From contig DASVNH010000008.1 in the NCBI GenBank assembly GCA_036383955.1, forward strand, positions 16,833 to 80,832: a stretch of 64,000 bases of DNA. Direction: 5' to 3'. The translations under genes and the position numbers were made by a program. Positions 9,164 through 17,200 of this stretch are shown here, piece by piece (the first letter of the stretch is position 1; each line of letters opens with the position of its first letter). Origin of the DNA: JACQFK01 sp036383955 (lineage in GTDB: Bacteria > Planctomycetota > MHYJ01 > JACPRB01). Below the pieces are notes generated by a model. That model ran no database searches. It saw only the letters and a list, made by a program, of their open reading frames with translations, and had not been told where the DNA came from.

Positions 9164-10024
9164 CTATTCCTGCTCGCTGAGAACCGGCGCCGCCTTCACG
9201 TGGCCCGTCGCCTTCTGCCAGGCCTTCTTCGCGGCGTTCATCTCGGCGACGTCCTTCTTGAGCTTCTCGGAAAGCGTGGCGAGCGTCTTGAGCTTCTCGT
9301 CCGTGACTTTCGTGAGCTCCTTGACCTCGCCCGTCAGGTAGTAGAGGTAGGCGATGCTCTCGGAGAACTCCACGGCGGTGACGATGAGGCCGAGCTCGGG
9401 GTTCCCTTGAAGCACTTTCAGCATGCCCAGCGCCAGGTGCGCCTCGGCATGCTCAGGTTCCTTGGCCTGATTCTTGCCCGTGTTCCACCCCTCTTTGGCC
9501 GCCTTCACGCATTCGGTGAACTCCTTGTACGCGGCGGCCATCTCGGGCTTCCCCTGGACCGAGGCGATCTTGCGAAGGGCTTTCATCACGGCTTCGTTCT
9601 TGAAGCCTTTCTCCTTGAGCATCTCGATCGCCTTGTTGACGTTCCACGGATTGAGCGATTTGGCGCTCTGGGCCAGCATCGTGGTCCCTTCCAGCGCCTG
9701 ATCGAAGAGGGCGTCGAAGATCTTGTTCTGGAGCTCTTCCTTCTGTTCCCGAGCGACGCCTTCGTACAGCGCGAACCGCTCGGAGTCCGTGGTGAATCCC
9801 AGCTGCCGGATGGCCTCCTGGCCGGCGGTCACCCGCAGGCGGGCCTTGCGGTACTGAGCGCCGGTCTTCTCCGCGGCCGAGTTCTTGTACTCGGCCTTCT
9901 TCATGTAGTAGTAGCTGTCGGCGTCTTCCCCGACGAGGACCCAGTCAGGCCCCGGTTGAGCGTGGGCGACGTTCAGCGCGAACAGCACGGCCAGGAAGCA
10001 GGACGCCGGCGGCAGCATGCGCAT
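9164..10024 (-). CDS. Exported alpha-helical hypothetical protein
   Basis: I chose the ATG at 10024 (MRMLPPASCFLAVLFALNVAHAQ), which has GAGG 9 nt upstream, over an in-frame TTG further up. A signal peptide is followed by DWVLVGEDADSYYYMKKAEYK, which looks like a small surface-type domain. The rest is a long helical region rich in Lys, Glu and Ala, with coiled-coil character near the end (TKVTDEKLKTLATLSEKLKK). No family was recognised. It is the first gene of the 10024-7089 exported-protein operon. A TAAGAT box lies about 27 nt upstream of the start and could be its -10. Confidence 0.65.
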   Translation of the reverse strand: MRMLPPASCFLAVLFALNVAHAQPGPDWVLVGEDADSYYYMKKAEYKNSAAEKTGAQYRKARLRVTAGQEAIRQLGFTTDSERFALYEGVAREQKEELQNKIFDALFDQALEGTTMLAQSAKSLNPWNVNKAIEMLKEKGFKNEAVMKALRKIASVQGKPEMAAAYKEFTECVKAAKEGWNTGKNQAKEPEHAEAHLALGMLKVLQGNPELGLIVTAVEFSESIAYLYYLTGEVKELTKVTDEKLKTLATLSEKLKKDVAEMNAAKKAWQKATGHVKAAPVLSEQE

Positions 10025-10158
10025 CTCGGATCGCCTCAAATTCCAATTTTCATCTTACTCCAGACCGGCCGCGGCGGGGGTCCCGAAGTGAACAAAGAAA
10101 CGGTCGACGCGCGCCTGGCCGGTCCAGGGGAGGGAGTCGATCGCCTCCGCGCGAGCGA

Positions 10159-10965
10159 TCAGCCCTTGAGCCTCTTCAGAACCGCCGTCACGTCGGCGAG
10201 CGTGCCGACGGCGACGACGCAGCGGAAGCTCTTGTCGCCGGGCTTCACGTCGCGCTCGCGGAACACGCAGTTCCACTTCACCACTTTCTCGGCGGCGAAG
10301 CGCCAGCGGCCATAGCCGGGGGCAGGATCGGGGGACCAGATCCCCATCGCGTGGCTCCCCGATTCCGTCGAGAGGATCACCGGCCGCGCCTGCTCCCCGG
10401 GGCCGTCGGAGAGCGGCTTCGTCTCGCCCTGGTCGAAGACGAGGAAGCGCGAAAACGCGGCCGGCATGTAGCCCGTCAGCGCCTCGTACTGCCCGTACGG
10501 ATGGGCCTCCGGCACCGTGAAGGTCACCCGGTAGTCGAGCAGGTTCCCGTCGATCCTCACCTTCTTCGTGAGGATCACGTCCGACAGGGTCTTCGCGTTG
10601 CGCGCGGGCTTCCCTTCCGACGACTCCCCGGGCCGCAGCCAGAACGCCATCCGCGTTCGCGTCTCGAGGACGTTTCGCTCCGCCTTCAGGCTCAAGAGCT
10701 CGCTGGTGGACGTCGCGCCCGCTCCGTCGCGCCGCGAGCCGGCCTCGGTCGGGTTGTAGCCCTCGGCGTGGAAGCCCGGCTGGCCGTCGCCGAACGCGCA
10801 GGCCGACTGCAGCTGCCGCCCGTGGTCGAAGCTGTCGATGAACTCCTTCCCGCCCCACGTGAGGGAGTCGATCGCCCCCGCCAGCCGCACCGTCGTCCTG
10901 ATCACGATCCCCGAGCCCGAGACCTGGGCATCCCCCTGAGCCAGCAGGAGGAGCGCGAGGATCAC
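10159..10965 (-). CDS. Exported hypothetical protein, last gene of the dnaB operon
   Basis: The start is the GTG at 10965, overlapping the stop of the redoxin gene by GTGA. The 268-residue product opens with a short hydrophobic signal (LALLLLAQGDAQ). The mature part appears to be beta-rich: GIVIRTTVRLAGAIDSLTWGG, TRTRMAFWLRPGE, NLLDYRVTFTVPE, HAMGIWSPDPAPGYGRWRF. No Cys pair or catalytic signature stands out and I do not recognise the family. Its place after a membrane redoxin and dnaB suggests read-through expression rather than a shared pathway. About 134 nt separate it from the next gene; these contain a short GATCGC/GCGATC inverted repeat near 10140-10162 but nothing else clear. Confidence 0.65.
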   Translation of the reverse strand: MILALLLLAQGDAQVSGSGIVIRTTVRLAGAIDSLTWGGKEFIDSFDHGRQLQSACAFGDGQPGFHAEGYNPTEAGSRRDGAGATSTSELLSLKAERNVLETRTRMAFWLRPGESSEGKPARNAKTLSDVILTKKVRIDGNLLDYRVTFTVPEAHPYGQYEALTGYMPAAFSRFLVFDQGETKPLSDGPGEQARPVILSTESGSHAMGIWSPDPAPGYGRWRFAAEKVVKWNCVFRERDVKPGDKSFRCVVAVGTLADVTAVLKRLKG

Positions 10966-11675
10966 CGGCGGAGAGCCTCGAAGATCTCGTCCGGCGTGGG
11001 GCGGACGCGGGTGTTGTCCGCGGCTTTCAGCCACTGGATGTTCCGGTCGCCGTTGTGGATGAGGAGCGTCGTCGGGCGCGGCATGTCCTTGCCAAGGATG
11101 GCCTTCGGATGGACGAGGCCGTAGTCGGTCGTGACTTTCAGGTCCGGATCCGAGAGCACGGGGAACGGGAGGCCCATCGCCTTGTTCTTCTCGGGGGTCT
11201 GGGGGCTGATCGCGACGACCTCCACGCGCGAGGCCTTGAAGTCCTCGTAGCGTCCCGCCAGGCCGCGGAGCTCCGCCGGGCAATAGGGGCAGCCGTGCCC
11301 GCGGAAGAACACGAGCAGCACGCGGTGGTCGTCGGTGAAATCGGAGAGCGAGACGTCCTTCCCCTCCTGGTCCTTGAGCGTGAAGTTGGGCGCGCGCATC
11401 CCGGCCTGGAGCTCGACCTTGCCCTCGATCTTTCCGCCGAGCAGCCGCAGGGCGGGATAGCCTCCCGCGCCGAGGACGAAGACGATCCAGGCGGCGGCCG
11501 CGAGCTTGCCGGCCTTCTCGGCGCCCCAGCCCAGGACGAGGAGGAGGAACGGGACGAGGAAGAGCGGCAGGGTGGCCCAGCCGTTGCGGAAGGCGGGAAC
11601 GCCGAGCAGGAGGTAGTCGGCCACCCAGACCCCGGCGGTCGCGACCAGGCCCAGGACGAGGGCCAGCTTCTTCAT
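10962..11675 (-). CDS. Membrane-anchored AhpC/TSA-type peroxiredoxin-like protein
   Basis: Three hydrophobic segments occupy about residues 4-27, 33-52 and 58-75. A thioredoxin-fold domain follows, starting AGMRAPNFTLKDQEG near residue 92. The active-site region is FFRGHGCPYCPAELRGL, so the peroxidatic cysteine is in a CPYC arrangement, and VVAISPQTPEKN and PFPVLSDPDLKV match the AhpC/TSA (Redoxin) family. It is probably an envelope thiol peroxidase or thiol-disulfide reductant facing the periplasm. It lies 3 nt downstream of dnaB and overlaps the next gene by GTGA. Confidence 0.8.
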   Translation of the reverse strand: MKKLALVLGLVATAGVWVADYLLLGVPAFRNGWATLPLFLVPFLLLVLGWGAEKAGKLAAAAWIVFVLGAGGYPALRLLGGKIEGKVELQAGMRAPNFTLKDQEGKDVSLSDFTDDHRVLLVFFRGHGCPYCPAELRGLAGRYEDFKASRVEVVAISPQTPEKNKAMGLPFPVLSDPDLKVTTDYGLVHPKAILGKDMPRPTTLLIHNGDRNIQWLKAADNTRVRPTPDEIFEALRR

Positions 11676-11678
11676 CGA

Positions 11679-13067
11679 CTACTGGTGCTGCGGCGCGGCC
11701 GCCAGGTTTTCGAAGCGGGTGAACTGGCGGAGGAAGGCGAGGTCGACGCTGCCGACCGGCCCGGTGCGGTTCTTGGCGAGGATGATCTCGGCGATGCCCT
11801 TCTTCTCGGACTCCTGCTTGTAGTAGTCCTCGCGGTAGATGAGCATCACGGCGTCGGCGTCCTGCTCGATGGCGCCCGACTCGCGCAGGTCCGACAGCAT
11901 GGGCTTGTTGCCTTCGCGGCCCTCGACCGAGCGGTTGAGCTGGGCGATCGCGATGACGGGCACCGCGAGCTCCTTGGCCATCGCCTTGAGGTGCGAGGAG
12001 ATCATGGAGATCTCGAGCTGCCGGCTCTCCGCGTTCTTGCCGCCCGCCCGCGCGTTCATCTTCTGGAGGTAGTCGACGACCACCAGGTCGATGCTCTCGC
12101 GCGCCTTCCAGCGCCGCGCCCGGGTCCGCACCTCGAGCGCCGACAGGTCGGCCGAGTCGTCGATGAAGATCTTGGCCTCGTGGAAGGCGCCGGCCGCCAT
12201 GACCAGCTTGCCGTACTCCTCCTCCGAGATCCGGCCCGTCCGCAGCAGGTTCGAGTCCACCCGCGCGTGCGAGCAGAGCATCGACTGGGCGATCTGCTGC
12301 GACGCCATTTCCAGCGAGAAGAAGAGGACGTTCTTGCCCTCGCGCAGCGCCACGTTCTCGATGATGTTCAGGCCCAGCGAGGTCTTGCCCATCGAGGGGC
12401 GGCCCGCCACGACGTAGAGCTGGCCTTTCTGCAGCCCCGACAGCATGTCGTCGAGCTCGTAGTAGCCCGTCGACAGCCCCAGCAGCCGGCTCTTGCGGTC
12501 GTGGATGTCCTCGATCTGCGCGAACGCCTCGCGCAGGACCTCCGACATCGTCCGCACCGTGCCCTTCTCGCCCTTCGCGAGAGCCGCGAACAGCGCCTTC
12601 TCCGCCTCGTTGCGGACGCTGTCGACGTCCTCCGTCACCTGCGTCGCCTGGTGGATGATCTTCGAGCAGGTCTCGATGATGTTGCGGAGCACGAACTTGT
12701 CGCGGACGGACGACGCGTAGGCCTGGGCGCTCTCCGTGGCGACGCTCGGCACCTGCTCGGCGAGGGCGGCGAGGTACTCGATGCCGCCGACCTGGTCGAG
12801 GAGGTGGTCCTTGGCGAGCTCGTCGCGGAGGACGACGAGGTCCGCCGGCTTGCGCTCGGTGAAGAGCTTCATCACCGCGTCGTAGATGGTGCGGTGGGCC
12901 GGGTAGGCGAACATGTCGCGGGTGCCGACGAACTCGATGACGTCGCCGATGACCTCGTTGTTGACGATCATGGCGCCCAGGAGGGCGCGCTCGGATTCGC
13001 GGCTCTGGGGGAGCGCCGAGGGGTCGCGGAAGGTGTCGGCGGGCGCGGCCGGGTTGCGGACGGACAT
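11679..13067 (-). CDS. dnaB: Replicative DNA helicase DnaB
   Basis: 462 residues, normal length for DnaB and without an intein. The N-terminal domain starts PQSRESERALLGAMIVNNEV. The RecA-like ATPase has Walker A AGRPSMGKTSLGLNI near residue 205, a Walker B-like DLVVVDYLQKM, and the conserved IAQLNRSVEGREGNKPMLSDLRESG stretch (quoted here in part as SDLRESGAIEQDAD). It unwinds DNA at the replication fork. GGGGAG lies 7 nt before the ATG. The gene follows rplI in the conserved rpsF-ssb-rpsR-rplI-dnaB order seen in many bacteria. A GC-rich hairpin at about 13094-13127 separates it from rplI. Confidence 0.97.
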   Translation of the reverse strand: MSVRNPAAPADTFRDPSALPQSRESERALLGAMIVNNEVIGDVIEFVGTRDMFAYPAHRTIYDAVMKLFTERKPADLVVLRDELAKDHLLDQVGGIEYLAALAEQVPSVATESAQAYASSVRDKFVLRNIIETCSKIIHQATQVTEDVDSVRNEAEKALFAALAKGEKGTVRTMSEVLREAFAQIEDIHDRKSRLLGLSTGYYELDDMLSGLQKGQLYVVAGRPSMGKTSLGLNIIENVALREGKNVLFFSLEMASQQIAQSMLCSHARVDSNLLRTGRISEEEYGKLVMAAGAFHEAKIFIDDSADLSALEVRTRARRWKARESIDLVVVDYLQKMNARAGGKNAESRQLEISMISSHLKAMAKELAVPVIAIAQLNRSVEGREGNKPMLSDLRESGAIEQDADAVMLIYREDYYKQESEKKGIAEIILAKNRTGPVGSVDLAFLRQFTRFENLAAAPQHQ

Positions 13068-13146
13068 GGCGTTACTCCCCTCTCCACGGACGCCGGGCTC
13101 CGGGGCCGTTTCGGCGGCCCCGGACCCGGACGGCTTTAATTCTAAC

Positions 13147-13650
13147 CTACGCCTTGGGCGCCGGAGGCGCGTCCGACTTTTTCTCGGGCGGCTTCACGGC
13201 CTTGGTGGTGATCACCCAGACCTTGAGCGTGTGCTTGACCTCGCGGTGGAGGGCGATCTGGACGTCGTAGGTGCCGATCTGCTTGATGGGCTCGGCGATC
13301 TCGACGCACTTCGCGTCCACCTTGAGGCCCTGCTCGCCCCGGATCGCCTCGACGATCATCGTCGGGGTGACGGTGCCGTAGAGGTGGCCTTCGGCGTTCG
13401 CGTTGACCTCGACGGTGACCGAGGGCACCTTGACGAGCTTCTCGGCGACTTCCTTGGCCTCGGCGACGAGCTGGACTTCCTGCTTCGCGGAGCGGCGCTT
13501 GGCCAGCTCCAGCTCCTTGCGCATGCTCTCCGTGTCCTGGGAGGCGATCTTGCGCGGGAACAGGTAGTTCCGGGCGTAGCCTTCCTTGACGTTCACGACC
13601 TCGCCGCGCTTGCCGAGCGCGTCCACGTCCTTCCAGAGCAGAACCTTCAT
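13147..13650 (-). CDS. rplI: 50S ribosomal protein L9
   Basis: The start was set at the ATG at 13650 (MKVLLWKDVDALGKRGEVV), because GAGGAG lies 6 nt upstream of it and directly abuts the ATG two codons earlier. The N-terminal L9 signature is present: GEVVNVKEGYARNYLFPRK near residues 15-33. The connecting helix is rich in Lys and Glu, and the C-terminal domain includes GHLYGTVTP-type text (EGHLYGTVTPTMIVEAI). A Lys/Pro-rich tail ends the protein at 167 residues, slightly longer than typical L9. Confidence 0.97.
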   Translation of the reverse strand: MKVLLWKDVDALGKRGEVVNVKEGYARNYLFPRKIASQDTESMRKELELAKRRSAKQEVQLVAEAKEVAEKLVKVPSVTVEVNANAEGHLYGTVTPTMIVEAIRGEQGLKVDAKCVEIAEPIKQIGTYDVQIALHREVKHTLKVWVITTKAVKPPEKKSDAPPAPKA

Positions 13651-13676
13651 GGCCATCTCCTCGTTCCCTTCTTCGC

Positions 13677-13982
13677 CTACAGGCTGCCGGTGCCCACGTA
13701 GGGCAGCATGGCCAGGAAGCGCGCGCGCTTGACGGCCTCGCCCGCGCTCCGCTGATGGTAGGCGCAGTTGCCGGAGCGCTTGCGCCCGTACAGCTTGCCC
13801 TGCCCGGTGCAGAGCTTGAACAGGACCTGCAGCTCCTTGTAGTCCACGTTCGCGATCTTGTCGCGGCAGAAGCGGCAGCGGTTGTCCTTGCGGAACTTGG
13901 TGTACTTCTTCTTGCGGTCGTCGCGGTCGTCGCCGCGCCCGCGGTCGCGGTCGCGATCGCGGTCCCGATCGATTCTGGGCAT
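13677..13982 (-). CDS. rpsR: 30S ribosomal protein S18 with Asp/Arg-rich N-terminal extension
   Basis: 101 residues. The S18 core is clear: NRCRFCRDKIANVDYKE, LFKLCTGQGKLYGRKRSGNC (quoted from about residues 55-74) and AVKRARFLAMLPY. Four cysteines (CRFC, and those of LCTG and GNCAYH) give the zinc-binding C+ form. The first 25 residues are unusual: a near-perfect Asp-Arg repeat (DRDRDRDRG) before KKKYTKFRKD. GAGGAG lies 6 nt upstream of the ATG. S18 binds S6 on the 30S platform, and the S6 encoded here has an unusual Gly-rich tail. Confidence 0.97.
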   Translation of the reverse strand: MPRIDRDRDRDRDRGRGDDRDDRKKKYTKFRKDNRCRFCRDKIANVDYKELQVLFKLCTGQGKLYGRKRSGNCAYHQRSAGEAVKRARFLAMLPYVGTGSL

Positions 13983-14003
13983 CTTAATCTCCTCGTTCCT
14001 GGC

Positions 14004-14441
14004 TTAAAAAGGGACGTCCTGGTCGGGCGGGGCGTCGCCGGCGGACTCCGGCGCGGCCGCGTCGGCGGCGGCCGCCGGGGCCCCGGGCCCGCCCGCGGGC
14101 CGGCCTCCGGGCGCGCCGAGGAACGTCACGTTCTCGGCGATCACGCGCACCTTGCTCATCTTCTTGCCTTCGGGGGACTCCCAGCGGTCCTGCTTGAGCC
14201 GCCCCTCGACGAAGACCTGGCGCCCCTTCTTGAGGTACTCCGCGCAGGTCTCGGCCGTCCGGCCCCAGGCCACGATGTCGATGAAGGACACTTCCTCCAC
14301 CTTCTGGCCGGTCTGCTTGTTCGTGTAGTTGTAGTTCATCGCCAGCGCGAACTCGCAGACCCCGGCCCCCTGGGGCGTATAGCGCAGCTCGGGGTCCCGC
14401 GTCAGGTTCCCCAGCAACATGACCTTGTTGACGTTCGCCAT
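14004..14441 (-). CDS. ssb: Single-stranded DNA-binding protein SSB (main copy)
   Basis: 145 residues. The OB-fold begins NKVMLLGNLTRDPELRYTP and continues FIDIVAWGRTAETCAEYLKK and FVEGRLKQDRW. A low-complexity Gly/Ala/Pro linker leads to the acidic tip PPDQDVPF, which matches the DDxPF-type tail that recruits repair and replication partners. It follows rpsF directly (TAA immediately before ATG). With the paralogue at 18852-19265 there are two SSB genes within 5 kb; only this one has the partner-binding tip. Confidence 0.95.
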   Translation of the reverse strand: MANVNKVMLLGNLTRDPELRYTPQGAGVCEFALAMNYNYTNKQTGQKVEEVSFIDIVAWGRTAETCAEYLKKGRQVFVEGRLKQDRWESPEGKKMSKVRVIAENVTFLGAPGGRPAGGPGAPAAAADAAAPESAGDAPPDQDVPF

Positions 14442-14909
14442 TTACATCATCCCGGGCGGGCCGCCGGGTCCCCGGAAGCCGCCGCGATCTCCGCCGAACC
14501 CGCCGCGATCGCCGCCGAACCCGCCGCCGCCACCGAAGCCGCCGCCGCCGAAGCCGGGGCGGTCGGTCTTGGGCGGGAGCGGTCCCGCCGTCTCGAAGTC
14601 CTTGGGCGGCTCCTTGCGCAGCTCCCCCTCATGCTCGAGGATGATGTTCCTCAGCACGATCTCGGACAGCTGCAGATCCGCCCGGATCTTGGAGACGACC
14701 TTCGGGGGGGCGCTGAAATAGGTCAGCACGTAGGTCCCGCGGTTGTTCTTCTTCACGGGAAACGCGAGCTTCCGCTCGCCCCACCGGGACACCTGGAGCA
14801 CCGCGGCGCCGTGGCGCTTGGCGATGCGCTCCACCTCGTCGACGATCCGCTGCCATTCTTTGGCCGCGATCGTCGGTTCGACCAGGAGCATGCCCTCGTA
14901 CGTTCTCAC
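14442..14909 (-). CDS. rpsF: 30S ribosomal protein S6 with Gly/Phe/Arg-rich tail
   Basis: 155 residues from a GTG start, with AGGAGG about 10 nt upstream. The S6 core is YEGMLLVEPTIAAKEW, WGERKLAFPVKKNNRGTYVL and IVLRNIILEHEG. After about residue 105 the protein has an unusual tail of repeating FGGGG and GGDRGG units and ends in GGPPGMM. Ordinary S6 has about 95-135 residues. The tail resembles RGG-type RNA-binding regions. It pairs with S18 in the ribosome. Confidence 0.95.
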   Translation of the reverse strand: MRTYEGMLLVEPTIAAKEWQRIVDEVERIAKRHGAAVLQVSRWGERKLAFPVKKNNRGTYVLTYFSAPPKVVSKIRADLQLSEIVLRNIILEHEGELRKEPPKDFETAGPLPPKTDRPGFGGGGFGGGGGFGGDRGGFGGDRGGFRGPGGPPGMM

Positions 14910-14923
14910 TTAATCCGATCCTC

Positions 14924-15544
14924 CTATGAACCCTTCTCCGGCCCGCCTTCCGGCGGCTTCCGGTTGAAACGCGTCATGCACTTCTCTACGCCCTCGTCCA
15001 GCCAGCCCCGCACCGCGGCGCCGGCCCAGGCCAGCGTCTCCTCGACCACCGGCCTCTCGTCCTTCGCGAACTTCCCCAGGACCCAGTTCGGATCCGGCCG
15101 CCCGCCCCCCACGCCGATCCTCAGGCGCGGGTACCCCGCGTGGCCCAGGGCCGCCTCGACCGACTTCAGGCCGTTGTGCCCGCCGCTCGAGCCGTCCCGC
15201 CGGATCCTCACCGCCCCCAGCGGGAGGTTCACGTCGTCCGCCACCACCAGGAGGTCCCCCAGCCAGGGCTTGCCTTCCCCCAGCGAGCCTTCCTCCAGGC
15301 CGTAGCGCTTGCGCAGCTCCGGAATCACCCGGCCCGTCTCGTTGACGTAGGTCCAGGTCTTCACCAGGACCAGGTCATGACGTCCCAGGCGGCCTTCCGC
15401 CGCCCAGTACTCGAACCCGGCCTTCCGGAACTTCGCCTCCATTTTTTCAGAGAGCAGGTCGGCCAGCATCCAGCCGACGTTATGCCGCGTCCCGGCGTAC
15501 TTCTCGTCCGGATTCCCGATCCCGAGGAGCACCCGCGTGGACAC
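14924..15544 (-). CDS. pth: Peptidyl-tRNA hydrolase
   Basis: 206 residues from a GTG start. Motifs of bacterial Pth are present: LLGIGNPDEKYAGTRHNVGW (catalytic His in TRHNVG near residue 21), VLVKTWTYVNETGR, LLVVADDVNLPLGAVRIR with the conserved Asp, and GGHNGLKSVEAAL. The enzyme releases tRNA from dropped peptidyl-tRNA. It sits between rplY and rpsF with 3-nt and 14-nt gaps, the common bacterial order. Confidence 0.96.
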   Translation of the reverse strand: MSTRVLLGIGNPDEKYAGTRHNVGWMLADLLSEKMEAKFRKAGFEYWAAEGRLGRHDLVLVKTWTYVNETGRVIPELRKRYGLEEGSLGEGKPWLGDLLVVADDVNLPLGAVRIRRDGSSGGHNGLKSVEAALGHAGYPRLRIGVGGGRPDPNWVLGKFAKDERPVVEETLAWAGAAVRGWLDEGVEKCMTRFNRKPPEGGPEKGS

Positions 15545-15547
15545 GGC

Positions 15548-16246
15548 CTACTTCTTTTCTTCCTTCTTGGGGGCGTCCTTCTTCTCGGCGCCCTTTTCGC
15601 CCTTCTCGGCCTCGGCGTCCTCCGCCTTCTCCTTCTTGATGACTTCCGGCTCGAGCGCGCCCGGCAGAGCCGCGACCGCCGGCGCGACCTCCTCGACCTT
15701 GTGCTCCTGCACGATGGCCACCAGCAGGTCCGCGTCCTGCAGCGCCTTCACCCCCGCGGGCAGCGGGATGTCCTTGATCGTGAACTTCACGTCCTTCTTC
15801 AGGCCCGTGACGTCCACCACGATCTGGTCCGGAATCGCGTCCGGCAGGCACTGCAGCTTGAGCACCTTCACGTACTGGTCCAGCACGCCGCCTTCGTCGG
15901 ACACGCCCACCGGCTTGCCCTTCAGCGTCAGCGCGACCTCGACCGTCAGCAGCTCGTCCTTCGCGATGCGCGTGAAGTCGATGTGGATCACGTGCTCCGC
16001 GAGATGGTCGTACTGGATCTCCTTCAGGAAGACCTTGTCGGTCCCCGCCGGATGCGCCAGCTCGATCACCCGGACGTGCTTCTTCAGCACCTTGCCGAAC
16101 TCCCGCGCGTCCACCAGCAGGTGCGCCGGCGCGTCGCCCTTGCGGGCCAGCACCGCCGGAATCTTCCCCGAAAGGCGGAAGCGGCGCGACACCCGGGTCC
16201 CCAGCGCCTCGCGCTTCTCGGCCTTGAGCGAAACCTTTTCAGCCAT
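15548..16246 (-). CDS. rplY: 50S ribosomal protein L25 (general stress protein Ctc type)
   Basis: 232 residues, the two-domain Ctc/TL5 form. The N-terminal 5S-rRNA-binding domain reads LKAEKREALGTRVSRRFR and IPAVLARKGDAPAHLLVD, then VIHIDFTRI. The C-terminal beta domain follows (VEVALTLKGKPVGVSDEGG). The tail after about residue 200 is a run of Glu, Lys and Ala, probably disordered. GAGGAG lies 5 nt before the ATG. It is followed by pth and preceded by prs. Confidence 0.96.
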   Translation of the reverse strand: MAEKVSLKAEKREALGTRVSRRFRLSGKIPAVLARKGDAPAHLLVDAREFGKVLKKHVRVIELAHPAGTDKVFLKEIQYDHLAEHVIHIDFTRIAKDELLTVEVALTLKGKPVGVSDEGGVLDQYVKVLKLQCLPDAIPDQIVVDVTGLKKDVKFTIKDIPLPAGVKALQDADLLVAIVQEHKVEEVAPAVAALPGALEPEVIKKEKAEDAEAEKGEKGAEKKDAPKKEEKK

Positions 16247-16264
16247 GGCGTCTCCTCGCGTCCC

Positions 16265-17200
16265 TTACAAGAACAGACTGCTCACCGACTCCGAGTGGTG
16301 GATCCGCCGGATCGCCTCCCCCAGCAGGTTGGCGATCGACAGCACCCTCAGCGTCGGGAATTCCTTGCCCGCCGTCGGGATCGTGTCCGTGACCACGACC
16401 TCCTTCACGGGCGCCTTTGAAAGCTTCTCCACCGCGCGGCCGGACAGCACCGCGTGCGTGCCGCAGATGTAGATGTCCTTCGCCCCCTCTTTCCGGCAGG
16501 CCTTCGCGGCCTCGCTGATCGACGTCCCCGTCGAGATCATGTCGTCGACCAGGATCAGGTTCTGGTTCCGGACGTCGCCGATCACGTGCATGACTTCCGT
16601 CTCGGCCGGGCCGCTCCGCCGCTTGTCCACGATCGCCAGCCCGGCGTTCAGCCGCTTCGCGTACGCCCGCGCCATCTTGATGCCGCCCACGTCCGGCGAG
16701 ACGATCGTCAGGTCCTTGATCTCCAGCCGCCGGAAATAGTCCACCAGCACCGGCGCCGCGTAGAGGTGGTCCATCGGGATGTCGAAGAACCCCTGCAGCT
16801 GCGCCGCGTGCAGGTCCACCGAGAGCGCCCGGTGCGCCCCCGCCGTCGTGATCATGTTCGCCACGAGCTTGGCCGAGATCGGCACCCGCCCCTCGGCCTT
16901 GCGGTCCTGCCGCGCGTAGCCGAAGTAGGGGATCACCGCCGTGATCCGCTCCGCGCTCGCGCGGCGGAGGCAGTCGATCAGGATCAGCATCTCCATCAGA
17001 TGCTCGTTCACCGGCGGGCAGGTCGGCTGGATCACGTAGACGTCCGCGCCCCGGACGTCCTCCAGCAGCTTCAGGTCGATCTCCCCGTCCGGAAAGCGCG
17101 AGATCTGCAGCCGCCCCAGCGGCAGGCTCAGGTACTCGCAGACCTTCTTCGCCAGCGGCTCGTTCGCCGAGCCGCAGAAGACCGCGAACGGATTCTTCAT
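16265..17200 (-). CDS. prs: Ribose-phosphate pyrophosphokinase (PRPP synthetase)
   Basis: 311 residues starting MKNPFAVFCGSANEPLAKK. Signatures are FPDGEIDLKLLEDVRGADVY, PYFGYARQDRK (ATP site), SVDLHAAQLQGFFDIPMDHL and the PRPP loop LILVDDMISTGTSI. It makes PRPP for nucleotide, NAD, His and Trp synthesis. Its ATG overlaps the TGA of glmU. glmU-prs-rplY-pth is a widespread bacterial order. Confidence 0.97.
   Translation of the reverse strand: MKNPFAVFCGSANEPLAKKVCEYLSLPLGRLQISRFPDGEIDLKLLEDVRGADVYVIQPTCPPVNEHLMEMLILIDCLRRASAERITAVIPYFGYARQDRKAEGRVPISAKLVANMITTAGAHRALSVDLHAAQLQGFFDIPMDHLYAAPVLVDYFRRLEIKDLTIVSPDVGGIKMARAYAKRLNAGLAIVDKRRSGPAETEVMHVIGDVRNQNLILVDDMISTGTSISEAAKACRKEGAKDIYICGTHAVLSGRAVEKLSKAPVKEVVVTDTIPTAGKEFPTLRVLSIANLLGEAIRRIHHSESVSSLFL

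Noticed and set aside
13094..13127. Terminator between rplI and dnaB
   Set aside because: The GC hairpin has no T-run on the minus strand and dnaB is expected to be co-transcribed with rplI.
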